Shown here: piece after piece, positions 34,083 through 43,380 of the stretch
Position numbering within the stretch: the first letter of the stretch is position 1
Layout of the letters: each line of letters begins with the position of its first letter
Origin: Brevundimonas subvibrioides ATCC 15264
Lineage (GTDB): Bacteria > Pseudomonadota > Alphaproteobacteria > Caulobacterales > Caulobacteraceae
Length of the DNA: 64,000 bases
NCBI RefSeq assembly: GCF_000144605.1
Contig: NC_014375.1
Location: 1,116,001-1,180,000 of the forward strand
Direction of reading: 5' to 3'
Notes under the pieces: model-generated
Told to the model about the DNA's origin: nothing
What the model saw: the letters and a program-made list of their open reading frames with translations, nothing else
The model's database searches: none
Program-made: the position numbers and the translations under genes

Positions 34083-35195
34083 ATGACGGCCGAGACCGTG
34101 CCCATGTGGCCGCAAGGGCTTCGCCTCTTGGCGAAGATCCGCGCCTATGCCCTGGCGGCAGCCCTCAGCACCTGGACGCCGAGCCTCATCGCCATCTTTG
34201 CCGTCATCGGGATTCTGGCGACCAGTGGCGGTCTGATTGTTCAGGCACGGCTGGCCGAGTTGGCTGAGGCCCGTGCGCTTGCCGCGTCCGCTGTTTCGGC
34301 ATCGACCGGTCCGCCCGTCGTAGCCCCCCTGGACTTTACCTTGTCACCGGACGCAGTTCGTCCGATTTCGATGGACGAGGCCCGGATCTGGAACGCGGGC
34401 ATTCCCTTTTCGACCCTTCCGATCCAGGTGGCGCGGCCCTTCATCATGGCCCCCGACAAGCTGGCCGATTATGCACGGGCGCTCGATTGCCTGACGGCGG
34501 CGGTCTATTACGAGGCAGCCTCAGAGACAGGGCCGGGTCAGGCGGCCGTGGCCCAGGTCGTTCTCAATCGCATGCGTCATCCTGCCTTCCCAAAGACGGT
34601 CTGCGGCGTCGTGTTTCAGGGCCAGGAACGCACGACCGGCTGTCAGTTCAGCTTCACGTGCGACGGTGCCCTGGCGCGCCTCCCGTCGGCAGGGGGCTGG
34701 GCTCGAGCCCGCGCCGTGGCGGCAAGTGCGCTGAACGGATCCGTGGCGGCCGAGGTCGGCATGGCCACCCACTATCATACTGACTGGGTCGCACCCTACT
34801 GGGCGGAGCGCCTGGTCAAGATGCGCCAAATCGGGACCCACATCTTCTACCGCTGGACGGGGGGGTGGGGCCTGCCCGGAGCCTTTACCGGCCAGCATAC
34901 AGGGGACGAGCCAATCATCGAAAAACTGGCGGGCTTGGCGACCTATGTCGAAGAACTTCCACCCCCGCTCGTCGACCTGGTCCTGACCCCGCTTGAGGTC
35001 GGCCCGCCAATCGACCTCGCGCCGGCGCCCAAGATTGCGACCGAAGCCCCCGTTCCAGAACCTGAGCCTCAGGTGCCGGTCCAGACGGCCGTGGTTTCTC
35101 CGCCGGCACCGCCGCCTGTCATGGCCAATCCGTTGGCCCCGGTCAGCGTTTCGGCGCCGACGCGGCGGTCTCGGCTTGCCGTGCCGCGCAACTAG
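34083..35195 (+). CDS. SleB-family cell wall hydrolase
   Basis: The 370-residue protein has one TM anchor (about 30-55, SLIAIFAVIGILATSGGLIV). A hydrolase_2/SleB domain (about 130-265) with CLTAAVYYEAASETGPGQAAVAQVVLNRM, TVCGVVFQG, CQFSFTCDG, ATHYHTDWVAPYW and a Pro-rich C-terminal tail follow. The Glu in YYEAASE is the expected catalytic acid for cutting peptidoglycan. It may open the wall for export machinery or act in division. The start at 34083 follows the tight upstream gene after 124 bases. Neighbouring export genes suggest a linked role. Confidence 0.9.
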   Translation: MTAETVPMWPQGLRLLAKIRAYALAAALSTWTPSLIAIFAVIGILATSGGLIVQARLAELAEARALAASAVSASTGPPVVAPLDFTLSPDAVRPISMDEARIWNAGIPFSTLPIQVARPFIMAPDKLADYARALDCLTAAVYYEAASETGPGQAAVAQVVLNRMRHPAFPKTVCGVVFQGQERTTGCQFSFTCDGALARLPSAGGWARARAVAASALNGSVAAEVGMATHYHTDWVAPYWAERLVKMRQIGTHIFYRWTGGWGLPGAFTGQHTGDEPIIEKLAGLATYVEELPPPLVDLVLTPLEVGPPIDLAPAPKIATEAPVPEPEPQVPVQTAVVSPPAPPPVMANPLAPVSVSAPTRRSRLAVPRN

Positions 35196-35367
35196 ACGAA
35201 GGACTGATCTGCTCGCCGTAAACTAGATCACTAGACTTGTGAGTGCTCTGCGAGGTTTTCGAGGCTGGGAAGACGCGCGAGCCTATGAGGGCTTCAGTGA
35301 TTTCGTACGCCCATACGTCATTCATTTTGAAGCAGGGCGTGGACGGTGCGCCGGTGGCGGAGCGGGC

Positions 35368-36195
35368 TCAGATCCGACGCGGTCCCGCCTGGGGCGAGGC
35401 CGTCGAGAGCATGACGCGACCGGATCGACCCGTAGCCTGGAGGATGACGCGCGTCTCGTCGGCAAGCCGAACCGCCGACAGAATGTTCGTGGCATAGGCA
35501 CCTGTATCCACCCCGATACGGCGCGCGTCGGACACAACCGTGTCCGTCGGGGTGTGTCCATGCACCACAACCTGTTCGAAGGGTGAGGGGTGATCGAGGA
35601 AGGCCTGGCGGATCCACATCAGGTCTTCGGGCGATTGCTCTGCCAAAAGGACGCCAGGGCGCGCTCCTGCATGGCAGAAGAAATAATCTCCGATGCTCAC
35701 AGAATGCTTCTGGAGGTTCAAAAGGCGGCGATGGTTGTCGGGGAGGGCCTCGCCCAGGGCACGCGACGTCTCAGCCCATCCGTCCATGTCACCGCGCATC
35801 TGGGGCGGGCTGACCCCATAGGAGACGAGAGTGTCGCGGCCGCCGTACTCGCACCAGCCAGGACCGACAGATGGATCGACGAGGAAGGCTTCCATCCGAT
35901 CTTCGTGATTGCCGCGGATGAAGTGTACTTCGAGCGACGGATCCGCCTCCAAATTGCAGAGCTGATTCAGCACGCCTTTGGAGTCGAGACCGCGGTCGAT
36001 ATGGTCGCCAAGAAAGACGATGACCTTTCGGGCGGATTGGCTCGCCGCAAGATCCGCGCGGATGGCCTGGATCAGACGGTCCACCAGGTCTGATCGGCCG
36101 TGGATATCACCGACCGCCCAGATCACGCAGTCCGGCGGTGTGCGTGACGGGGGCCGTTCGGTGCGTTTGGCGAACAGGCGCGAAAACATCGTCAA
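35368..36195 (-). CDS. PPP-family metallophosphatase
   Basis: The 275-residue soluble protein has the four PPP/calcineurin motifs: VWAVGDIHGRSDLV (GDxHG), FLGDHIDRG (GDxxDRG), FIRGNHEDRM (GNHE) and VVHGHTP (HGHTP). This pattern is close to bacterial Ser/Thr protein phosphatases of the PrpA/PrpB type that use two metal ions. It converges with the SleB gene. Its closeness to the BY-kinase suggests it might remove phosphates from export proteins, but PPP enzymes prefer Ser/Thr, so this is speculative. Confidence 0.9.
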   Translation of the reverse strand: MTMFSRLFAKRTERPPSRTPPDCVIWAVGDIHGRSDLVDRLIQAIRADLAASQSARKVIVFLGDHIDRGLDSKGVLNQLCNLEADPSLEVHFIRGNHEDRMEAFLVDPSVGPGWCEYGGRDTLVSYGVSPPQMRGDMDGWAETSRALGEALPDNHRRLLNLQKHSVSIGDYFFCHAGARPGVLLAEQSPEDLMWIRQAFLDHPSPFEQVVVHGHTPTDTVVSDARRIGVDTGAYATNILSAVRLADETRVILQATGRSGRVMLSTASPQAGPRRI

Positions 36196-36715
36196 TCCAT
36201 GCCTTGTGGCCGCATGTCATTCAAGTCGGGCGCGCGGGTTCATCGCGGTAAATCAAAGAGCGGTACCGAGCGGCAGGACCCTTGGCAGGGATCTGCCGGA
36301 GCGATACGGCGCGTGGAAGACGGCGCATAAGCTTTTCGGCTGACAGCCCCCACCTGACCGGATCGCCGTCGGAAGAAGGGGCAAGCCCTCAGAGCTGGGA
36401 CGGCTGAGTTGATGGCGCGTTCGGCAAGCCGCGTATCAGGACCGTGGGTTTGAGGGCCACGACGCTGCAGATGACGACTTTGTTCGCGCCTGCACAATTT
36501 TCTCGCTTGGGTAGCTTAGCTGCTGTAGGGTGCGAACGGTTACGCTTGAGCTGTCGGGGGGCAGATGGTCGGGGTCAACGGTCCGCGTCTTAGTCGCACG
36601 CGCTTCGAGATTTTTTCGTCAACAGTCCGTGCTGATCGGTCTCAAGCGAGCCGAGGCTCGTCATTGGCCCTGGTATTCCTCCTGCGTCATCCCACAGCGC
36701 TGTTGAAGCCATAAG
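36196..36715. other. Intergenic region before rfbB relic
   Basis: This 520-base region has no convincing gene in any frame. It should contain the promoter of the phosphatase gene at its left and possibly that of the rhamnose genes at its right. I see no clear promoter, terminator or mobile-element ends, but decayed sequence is likely since a broken gene follows. Confidence 0.5.
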
Positions 36716-37147
36716 GTGCCTGTTTTGGTCACCGGCGCTGCCGGATTCATCGGCTCGGCGCTGGTTCGTCGCCTCATTCGCGCCACCAGCGAGGAGGTCC
36801 CGGTGTTCGACAAGCTGACTTCTGCGAGCCTCCCGTGTTCGCTTGAGCCAGCCTCGACCAGCAACCCTCATGGCGTCGTCCAGGCCGACATCTGCGATCC
36901 GGTGGCGGTCGCGGCGGCGCTGGCCGACTCCAGGCCCGATGTGATCACGCACCTGTCCGCCAAGAGTCACGTCAACCGCTCGACCGACGCGACCAAGATC
37001 CGTGACGGGCTAGGCTGGACCCCACCGGCGACGATCGAAGAGGGCATCCAGACGACGATGCGGTGGTACTTCGAAAGCCGCGGCTGGTGGCAGGCGATGC
37101 TGGACGGCCGCTACAAGACGGAACGGCCCGTCGTTGCCCATGGCTGA
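36716..37147 (+). pseudogene. rfbB: rfbB (dTDP-glucose 4,6-dehydratase) relic with internal in-frame deletion
   Basis: The first 90-95 codons match the N-terminus of RfbB ([42 protein letters not shown]), and the last 48 codons match its C-terminus (ATKIRDGLGWTP, EEGIQTTMRWYFE, WWQAMLDGRYKTER). About 210 central residues are missing, including the catalytic YxxxK and the TDEVFG region that are present in the intact copy at 47194-48252. The frame stays open, so it may make a non-functional protein. It begins with a weak GTG and overlaps rfbD by 8 bases. It cannot supply dehydratase activity. Confidence 0.88.
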
Positions 37148-38042
37148 GGACATCGTAGACATTCTGGTAACAGGGGGGGCAGGGCAGGTAGGCCGCGAGC
37201 TGGCCCGAACCTCGTGGCCGGGCGGCGTGTGCCTTTACATGCCGACGCGCAGCGAACTCGATCTGGGCGATGCGGACGCCGTGCGCGCCCTGTTCGCCGC
37301 GACGCCGTTCAAGGCGGTGATCAACTCCGGTGCCTACACGGCCGTGGATAAGGCTGAGAGCGAGGTCGCCGACGCTTTCGCCGCCAATGCCATGGGACCC
37401 GCGATCCTGGCCGAGGTCACCAAGGCGGCGGGCATTCCCTTGGTCCAGGTCTCGACGGACTATGTCTTTGACGGTTTGGGCGAGGCCCACTACGCCGAAA
37501 GCGATCCGGTCGGTCCGCTGGGCGTTTACGGTGCATCGAAACTGGCCGGCGAAGTCGCCGTCCGCACCGGCAACCCGCGCTCGGTCGTCCTGCGAACCGC
37601 CTGGGTGCTGAGCCCGCACCGCGCCAACTTCCTCAAGACCATGCTGCGTCTCGCCGCCGATCGTCCGCTCGTGCGCGTCGTCGATGACCAGACCGGCAGC
37701 CCCACCTCCGCCAGGGACATAGCCGACACCCTGGCCACCATCACCCTGAAGATGATCGCGGACCCAGAGGCGCCGACCGGCGTCTATCATTTCGTCAACG
37801 CCGGCTCGACCACCTGGGCCGGATTGGCGCGTGAGATCTTCACGCTCAGCGCCGTGCTTGGCGGTCCGTCCGCCGAGGTCGAGGGCATCACGACCGCCCA
37901 GTACCCGACGCCCGCGCTCCGCCCTGCGAACTCACGCCTCTCTACCTTCAAGATCACCCGAGATTACGGCGTGACGCCTCGGCCCTGGCAGGATGCCGTG
38001 GCCGAGATTGTCGCCGAACTCCATCAGGAGCCTACGCCATGA
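37140..38042 (+). CDS. rfbD: dTDP-4-dehydrorhamnose reductase
   Basis: The 300-residue SDR enzyme has a Rossmann motif [15 protein letters not shown], the RmlD hallmark [10 protein letters not shown], catalytic Tyr/Lys in [10 protein letters not shown] and the substrate strand [15 protein letters not shown]. It performs the last step of dTDP-L-rhamnose synthesis. The ATG at 37140 overlaps the rfbB relic by 8 bases, and its stop overlaps rfbA (ATGA), so the three are one transcription unit. The other two pathway genes are at 47194-48881. Confidence 0.96.
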   Translation: MAEDIVDILVTGGAGQVGRELARTSWPGGVCLYMPTRSELDLGDADAVRALFAATPFKAVINSGAYTAVDKAESEVADAFAANAMGPAILAEVTKAAGIPLVQVSTDYVFDGLGEAHYAESDPVGPLGVYGASKLAGEVAVRTGNPRSVVLRTAWVLSPHRANFLKTMLRLAADRPLVRVVDDQTGSPTSARDIADTLATITLKMIADPEAPTGVYHFVNAGSTTWAGLAREIFTLSAVLGGPSAEVEGITTAQYPTPALRPANSRLSTFKITRDYGVTPRPWQDAVAEIVAELHQEPTP

Positions 38043-38905
38043 AGGGCATCATTCTCGCCGGAGGGTCGGGCACCCGCCTGCATCCGATGACACTGGTCAC
38101 GTCAAAGCAGCTGATGCCGGTCTACGACAAGCCGATGATCTACTATCCGCTGTCGACCCTGATGCTCGCCGGCATCCGCGAGGTGCTGATCATCTCCACC
38201 CCGCGCGATACGCCCTCGTTTCAGGCCCTGCTTGGCGACGGATCGAAATGGGGCATGGACATCCGGTATGCCGTCCAGCCCAGCCCCGACGGCTTGGCCC
38301 AGGCCTATGTCATCGGCGCGGACTTCGTGTCCGGCGGCCCGTCGTCGCTGATCCTGGGCGATAACATCTTCTATGGCCACGGCATCAGCAACCTATTCAA
38401 GAGTGCGATGACACGGCCGACGGGCGCGACCGTCTTCGCCTATCACGTCAACGACCCCGAACGGTATGGCGTCGTCGAGTTCGACGCCGACATGCGCGCC
38501 GTGTCGATCGAGGAAAAACCGCCCGTCCCGAAATCGCCTTGGGCCGTCACAGGCCTGTATTTCTATGACGAGCAGGTTGTGGACATCGCCGCCAACCTGA
38601 GGCCGTCGCCGCGCGGAGAGCTCGAGATCACCGACGTCAACCGCGCATACTTGGAACGCGGCCGGTTGTCGGTCGAGATCATGGGACGCGGCTTCGCCTG
38701 GCTGGACACGGGCACGCCGGACAGCCTGTTGGAGGCCGCCGAGTTCGTGCGCACGCTGGAACGGCGCCAAGGCTTCAAGATCGCCTGCCCCGAGGAAATC
38801 GCCTTCGACCAGGGCTTCATCGACACCGCCCAGCTGGAGGCGATCGTCTCGGCCCTGGGCAAGAGCGACTACGGTCGGTACCTGCGCACCACGGTGCTGA
38901 AATGA
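38039..38905 (+). CDS. rfbA: Glucose-1-phosphate thymidylyltransferase
   Basis: The 288-residue enzyme makes dTDP-glucose from glucose-1-phosphate and dTTP. It has the nucleotidyltransferase signature [49 protein letters not shown] and the RmlA-specific [19 protein letters not shown] and [18 protein letters not shown]. Its ATG overlaps the rfbD stop and its stop overlaps the first glycosyltransferase gene (ATGA). Sequence from here to about 47090 has visibly lower GC. Confidence 0.97.
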   Translation: MKGIILAGGSGTRLHPMTLVTSKQLMPVYDKPMIYYPLSTLMLAGIREVLIISTPRDTPSFQALLGDGSKWGMDIRYAVQPSPDGLAQAYVIGADFVSGGPSSLILGDNIFYGHGISNLFKSAMTRPTGATVFAYHVNDPERYGVVEFDADMRAVSIEEKPPVPKSPWAVTGLYFYDEQVVDIAANLRPSPRGELEITDVNRAYLERGRLSVEIMGRGFAWLDTGTPDSLLEAAEFVRTLERRQGFKIACPEEIAFDQGFIDTAQLEAIVSALGKSDYGRYLRTTVLK

Positions 38906-40026
38906 ACGGGAGCCGAGCTTTATACATTCTCGGCACAAGAGGCATACCAGCAGAACACGGGGGATTCGAAACGTTCGCAGAACGCCTTGCCCTACATATG
39001 GTGGAGAAAGGCTGGTCAGTTACAGTCTATTGTCAATCAGATCGTCCCGCGAGTGCGCCTGTGATCGATGATTGGAGAGGCGTCAGGCGCGTCACCTTCG
39101 GCGCAGGATTTGACGCACTTGGCACGATGCGGTTCGATTTTGCCTGTGTCAGTCACGCGATGAAAGAGCGCGGCGTGATGCTTGCATTAGGATATAATAC
39201 AGCAATTTTTACTGCGGCGCTAAGACTGACCTCAAACCCCTTGCTGACTAACATGGATGGTATTGAGTGGAAGCGAGCCAAATGGCCTTGGCATGGCAGG
39301 CTGTGGCTTTATCTGAATGAATGGATTGGATCACTAACGTCTGATCTTCTGATTGCGGATCACCCGGAAATCGCCGTGCATCTTTCACGGCGGCGCAATG
39401 CCCGCGATATTGTAATGATCCCGTACGGAGCGGACGAAGTTGTTGCTGAAGCTGACGATGCAGTTAGAGGATTGCGGCTGGTTCCTGGCTCTTACGTCAT
39501 CTCCGTCGGTCGCGTAGAGCCGGAAAACAACACGCTGACCATGATCAGAGGGTTCTCAAGGGCGAAGAGAAATCTAAAATTTGTCTGTGTCGGCAAGTTA
39601 AATCCACAAGAGAATGATTACCACAGGGCAGTCCTGGATGCCGCCAGCCCCGATGTCGTGTTTCTTGGCCCAGTTTATGATCAAAATATTCTTCGCGCTC
39701 TTCGCTTCCATGCTATCGCCTACTGTCACGGTCACACCGTGGGGGGCACCAATCCTTCCTTAGTCGAAGCCTTGGGGGCGGGGAATTGCGTCATAGCACA
39801 CGAAAACAAATACAATCGATGGGTTGCGGGTGAAGATCAGCTGTACTTTACAGATGAAGACGAGTTTGGTGGGCTAATAGAATTAATCCAATCCGAACCG
39901 GAGGGTCGTGCAAATATGAGCTTCCGGGCCAGAGATCGATTTAGAAACGAACTGACTTGGGGTCGTGTATTAGGCCAGTATCAAGACGTTTTGGTGCGTG
40001 CCGACACGGCATCCGGCGTCAATTAG
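38902..40026 (+). CDS. DUF1972-type rhamnosyltransferase (GT4 fold)
   Basis: The 374-residue protein begins with the DUF1972 signature ([26 protein letters not shown]) that marks GT4-type rhamnosyltransferases. It has a central [13 protein letters not shown] and a C-terminal nucleotide-binding half with [20 protein letters not shown] and [24 protein letters not shown]. It probably adds rhamnose from dTDP-rhamnose to a lipid-linked oligosaccharide. Base composition is distinctly more AT-rich than flanking chromosome, suggesting acquisition. It overlaps rfbA by 4 bases. Confidence 0.9.
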   Translation: MNGSRALYILGTRGIPAEHGGFETFAERLALHMVEKGWSVTVYCQSDRPASAPVIDDWRGVRRVTFGAGFDALGTMRFDFACVSHAMKERGVMLALGYNTAIFTAALRLTSNPLLTNMDGIEWKRAKWPWHGRLWLYLNEWIGSLTSDLLIADHPEIAVHLSRRRNARDIVMIPYGADEVVAEADDAVRGLRLVPGSYVISVGRVEPENNTLTMIRGFSRAKRNLKFVCVGKLNPQENDYHRAVLDAASPDVVFLGPVYDQNILRALRFHAIAYCHGHTVGGTNPSLVEALGAGNCVIAHENKYNRWVAGEDQLYFTDEDEFGGLIELIQSEPEGRANMSFRARDRFRNELTWGRVLGQYQDVLVRADTASGVN

Positions 40027-40105
40027 CCATTGAACCCGGCTCGCACATATTCCGATTTCGTAAAAGAGTTCTCTTAGCCAGTCTTTCTTGAGGCCTGAAG
40101 TAGTC

Positions 40106-41125
40106 ATGATTGCTGTTATCATTGTTACATGGAACAGCGCTGGTGATTTGATTGAGTGTCTCGAATCACTCTCACGCCTTCAGCACGAGTCGTTTTGCGT
40201 CATAATTTGCGACAACGACTCGCGGGATGGAACGCGTGAAAAGCTATTCCAGTGGATCGACCATCGGCTGGATGCTCCAATGAACGGCACAGCGTGGTCT
40301 TCGATCAGAACTGCGACCCGCCGAAACCTGAAGGCCGGTTCAGCCGAGATCTCGCTGGAAAGCAGATCGGTGTACTGGTGCCCGTTAGGTACGAACGCGG
40401 GCTTCGCCGCAGCGAATAATGTTGGAATGGCGAAGGCGTTCGCGGATCCGTCTGTATCCGCAGCATGGCTCTTGAACAGCGACACGATTGTCGACCCAGA
40501 CGCGCTTTCGTCCTTGGAGGCTTTTTCAAACCAGCAGTTGCGGCCGGGCCTGACGGGTTCGATGCTTCTCTACTATGACGATCCCGACACTGTTCAAGCG
40601 TGCGGCGGGAAGTATTCGCTTCTCACGCACAAAGGCCGCGAAGTCGGCAATGGTCTAACGGCTGGTTCAGTGGATAGCACCATTGGTTCTCACGATATCG
40701 ACTACGTAGTCGGAGCATCAATGTTGGTAAGTCGACCATTTTACGAGACGGTGGGACCTATGTGCGAAGAGTATTTCCTCTACTTCGAGGAGATGGATTG
40801 GTCCCTGCGCTCGGCAGGTCGCTTCGATATCGCATTCACGAGCCAATCGGTCGTCTACCATAAGGAAGGCGGATCCATAGGCACCAAGGGTCGCGGTCGT
40901 CCAGGCGACGCCTCGATCTACTATATGAACAGGGCGATGCTGCGATTTTCGCAAATCCACAAGCCGCTCTCGCTGGTCACGGCTCTTGGCAGGGTCGTGG
41001 CGCGGGGCACCCGATATCTGGCGGCACGGGACCGGGCCGGCGCAAAGGCGGTGGTCTCAGCGGTCGTCGATTGGGCCCGTGGTGAGCGCGCAGTCAGACC
41101 AATGCCCTCTGGGGGTGATCAGTGA
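40106..41125 (+). CDS. GT2-family rhamnosyltransferase (WbbL-like)
   Basis: The 339-residue GT-A enzyme has a Rossmann-like start (MIAVIIVTWNSAGDLIECLESL), the DNDSRDGT motif, GTNAGFAAANNVGMAKAF, the metal-binding LLNSDTIVDP, and a late YVVGASMLVSRPFYETVGPMCEEYFLYFEEMDWSLR, all typical of WbbL/RfbN-type rhamnosyltransferases. I chose the ATG at 40106; an upstream TTG is open. It follows the previous gene by 79 bases and overlaps the next by 4. It transfers a sugar, probably rhamnose, onto the growing repeat unit. Confidence 0.88.
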   Translation: MIAVIIVTWNSAGDLIECLESLSRLQHESFCVIICDNDSRDGTREKLFQWIDHRLDAPMNGTAWSSIRTATRRNLKAGSAEISLESRSVYWCPLGTNAGFAAANNVGMAKAFADPSVSAAWLLNSDTIVDPDALSSLEAFSNQQLRPGLTGSMLLYYDDPDTVQACGGKYSLLTHKGREVGNGLTAGSVDSTIGSHDIDYVVGASMLVSRPFYETVGPMCEEYFLYFEEMDWSLRSAGRFDIAFTSQSVVYHKEGGSIGTKGRGRPGDASIYYMNRAMLRFSQIHKPLSLVTALGRVVARGTRYLAARDRAGAKAVVSAVVDWARGERAVRPMPSGGDQ

Positions 41126-42267
41126 AGCGCGAGGGAATAGCCATTCTGGACCCCTTGGGCAGTCATGGCGGGTTCCACTATTACACCGACGGCCTGGCGG
41201 AGGGAGTTGCTCACGCGGGCCGCCGGGTCGTGCTTTATGGCTACGATCTGGCGCCGAAACCCACGGCCAAATATCTGCGCCAAAGCGCCTTCAAAGACCT
41301 GTACGGACCGGCGAGTAAATGGCTGCGGGCTTTGCGGTATCTAGGATTTCTGACGAGGGCCCTTGTCGATGCGCGGGCCCGACGGCTTGAAATCGTCCAC
41401 ATGCACTCGTTCCATTACGACGCGCGTGAACTCATTGCCGCCTGTCTAAGCCGGCTGCTGGGGTTCAAACTCGTCGTCACTCTGCACGATATCGATAGTT
41501 TCGGTTCTTCGTCTGGAAAGGCCGGTAGGTCAGCGATCACGGCCCTTGCCGACGGGCTGGTCGTGCACAATGAGTTTTCCCGCGTGGCTCTGAACCCGGC
41601 CGGCGCGCCGCCGGGGCGCGCTCCGGTCGCAGTCATTCCCCACGGTCACTATGCCGATCGCTGGGGGGACAGCGTGTCGCGTGCAGCGGCCAGGACAAGT
41701 CTCGGCCTTCCTGGGGACCGGACAGTAGCGCTGTTTTTCGGCAACCCCAGGAGCGAAAAGGGCCTCGACATTCTTCTTGAGGCGCTGCGGCTTGTACAAA
41801 ACAAAAACCTGCTCGTTCTGGTGGCAGGTCGCATCGAAGAGAATGATCTAGCGGGGCTCCGCGCCTTAGAAGCGGGTGAGCTCGCAGGGCGACTAAGGAT
41901 CGACGCCGGATGGATCGACGACAACGCTATCGCGGATTACTACGCGGCCGCTGATATCGTTGTCCTTCCGTACCTTAGAATATACGAAAGTGGCGTCGCC
42001 ATCATGGCCATGACATTTGGACGGTGCGTGGTCTACAGCGACCTGCCTCCGTTGCTGGAAACTGTCGGTACCGAAGGCGTAAGTTTCAGGACAAAAGATC
42101 CAGTCGATTTGGCAGTAACGCTCGACCGCCTGGTCCAGACACATGTGAATTTGGACGAATTAGGCCAGCGGGCGCGGCGCAAAGTGCTCTCTGATAGGAG
42201 TTGGCTGAAGATTGGCGCCGATACGGTTCGCCTCTACGACGCTGCAACCGCAAGACGGGAGCACTAG
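41122..42267 (+). CDS. Glycosyltransferase family 4 protein
   Basis: The 381-residue GT-B enzyme has an N-terminal acceptor domain (ILDPLGSHGGFHYYTDGLAEG, VHMHSFHYDARELIAACLS) and a C-terminal donor domain (FFGNPRSEKGLDILLEALRLV, YYAAADIVVLPYLRIYESGVAIMAMTFGR) in which YESG...A replaces the usual EGFGLP..EA. It begins with GTG overlapping the GT2 stop (GTGA). Donor and acceptor are unknown; context places it in repeat-unit assembly. The next gene starts immediately after its stop. Confidence 0.88.
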   Translation: MKREGIAILDPLGSHGGFHYYTDGLAEGVAHAGRRVVLYGYDLAPKPTAKYLRQSAFKDLYGPASKWLRALRYLGFLTRALVDARARRLEIVHMHSFHYDARELIAACLSRLLGFKLVVTLHDIDSFGSSSGKAGRSAITALADGLVVHNEFSRVALNPAGAPPGRAPVAVIPHGHYADRWGDSVSRAAARTSLGLPGDRTVALFFGNPRSEKGLDILLEALRLVQNKNLLVLVAGRIEENDLAGLRALEAGELAGRLRIDAGWIDDNAIADYYAAADIVVLPYLRIYESGVAIMAMTFGRCVVYSDLPPLLETVGTEGVSFRTKDPVDLAVTLDRLVQTHVNLDELGQRARRKVLSDRSWLKIGADTVRLYDAATARREH

Positions 42268-43380
42268 ATGCGCCCTGACCTGGCTGCGGAAGCCGAAGAA
42301 GTTGATCATTCGTCTAATCCCCGCAGAGTCTTGATCAACTACGAAGTCGCCCGCACCGCGCATGTCGATCGGATCAAAGCAAGCGGCGTCGAATGCACAA
42401 TGCTGTACGGGCGCACATATGCTGATTTTGAGGGGGGCGCAGATGTCAAGACGTTCCAGCGGAGCCCCTTTGGATCAACAATCCATATCCTGGCCAATCG
42501 GTACGATGTCGTCGAGGTTAACGAGCCCCTCTTTGTTCGCGCTCTGCCTCGGATTTTCGCTAGTATATTGGCCGTCGTACTTGCTCGCCTGATGGGCCGC
42601 AACACGAGGCTTGTCACCTATGCTATAGAGAACGCCGACGTGTTCGCAATCGCTGAGCTGAAAGGCGGCTCGCTCGGTTGGCTGGCGCGATCGGCTATCG
42701 CTCTCGTCGCCACGGTCGCTCTCCGGAGCATGGACAAGACGGCATTCGGTTCCGATGCCGCACTGGCCAACTATCGTCGGCTCTTCAAGGATCAGGCGGC
42801 AGGCAAGGCGCAGCGGCTATTTTCTCCGCTAAATTCGGCGTGTCGGTCCTGTGCGCTTGATCGAGACCGGACGGGAGCGGTTTTCCTGGGCGCGCTGGAA
42901 CCTCGAAAGGGCATAGAACGCCTGATGTCGATCTGGCCTTCGGTGTCCGCGGCAACAGATACCAGTCTCGACATCATAGGAGGAGGATATCTCGAGCCTT
43001 CAGTCCTGCGCTGGGGCAGCAATTATGAAAATGTCCGGATCCACGGGCAGCTTCCCCAAGCCGAGGTTCACAAAATACTCAGCAGGGCCAAGGTGCTCAT
43101 ACTTCTCTCTCAGCCCGATGGGTTTTGGAGAGAGCAAATTGGGCTGCCGCTGCTAGAAGGGTTGGCTCACGGGTGCGAGGTCGTTGCGTCGACAGACACG
43201 TCGATAGCGCCTTGGCTGAGTGACCAAGGCCACCAGGTGCTCGATATGCGAAACTCGGACGTTGAGATTGTCTCAGCCGTCGTCGAAGCACTCGATCGTC
43301 CGAGCCGCGTGAAAATCATACTGGACTCTCTCCCCAACCTGGATGGCCGTGTCGCGGCATCTGGCTGGCTATGGAGCTAG
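42268..43380 (+). CDS. Glycosyltransferase (GT4-like), tandem paralogue A
   Basis: This 370-residue GT-B type protein has YDVVEVNEPLFVRALPRI, VTYAIENADVF, GAVFLGALEPRKGIERLMSIWP and GFWREQIGLPLLEGLAHGCEVVAS, the last being the variant EGFGLPLLEA donor-site loop. The same blocks recur in the next gene, so the two arose by duplication. No signal peptide or TM segment stands out, apart from a hydrophobic stretch near residues 95-110. Substrate is unknown. It follows the previous stop without a gap and overlaps the paralogue by 10 bases. Confidence 0.85.
   Translation: MRPDLAAEAEEVDHSSNPRRVLINYEVARTAHVDRIKASGVECTMLYGRTYADFEGGADVKTFQRSPFGSTIHILANRYDVVEVNEPLFVRALPRIFASILAVVLARLMGRNTRLVTYAIENADVFAIAELKGGSLGWLARSAIALVATVALRSMDKTAFGSDAALANYRRLFKDQAAGKAQRLFSPLNSACRSCALDRDRTGAVFLGALEPRKGIERLMSIWPSVSAATDTSLDIIGGGYLEPSVLRWGSNYENVRIHGQLPQAEVHKILSRAKVLILLSQPDGFWREQIGLPLLEGLAHGCEVVASTDTSIAPWLSDQGHQVLDMRNSDVEIVSAVVEALDRPSRVKIILDSLPNLDGRVAASGWLWS

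Noticed and set aside
36196..36715. Possible transposase remnant before the rfbB relic
   Set aside because: No frame gave a convincing transposase motif and no inverted ends were visible.
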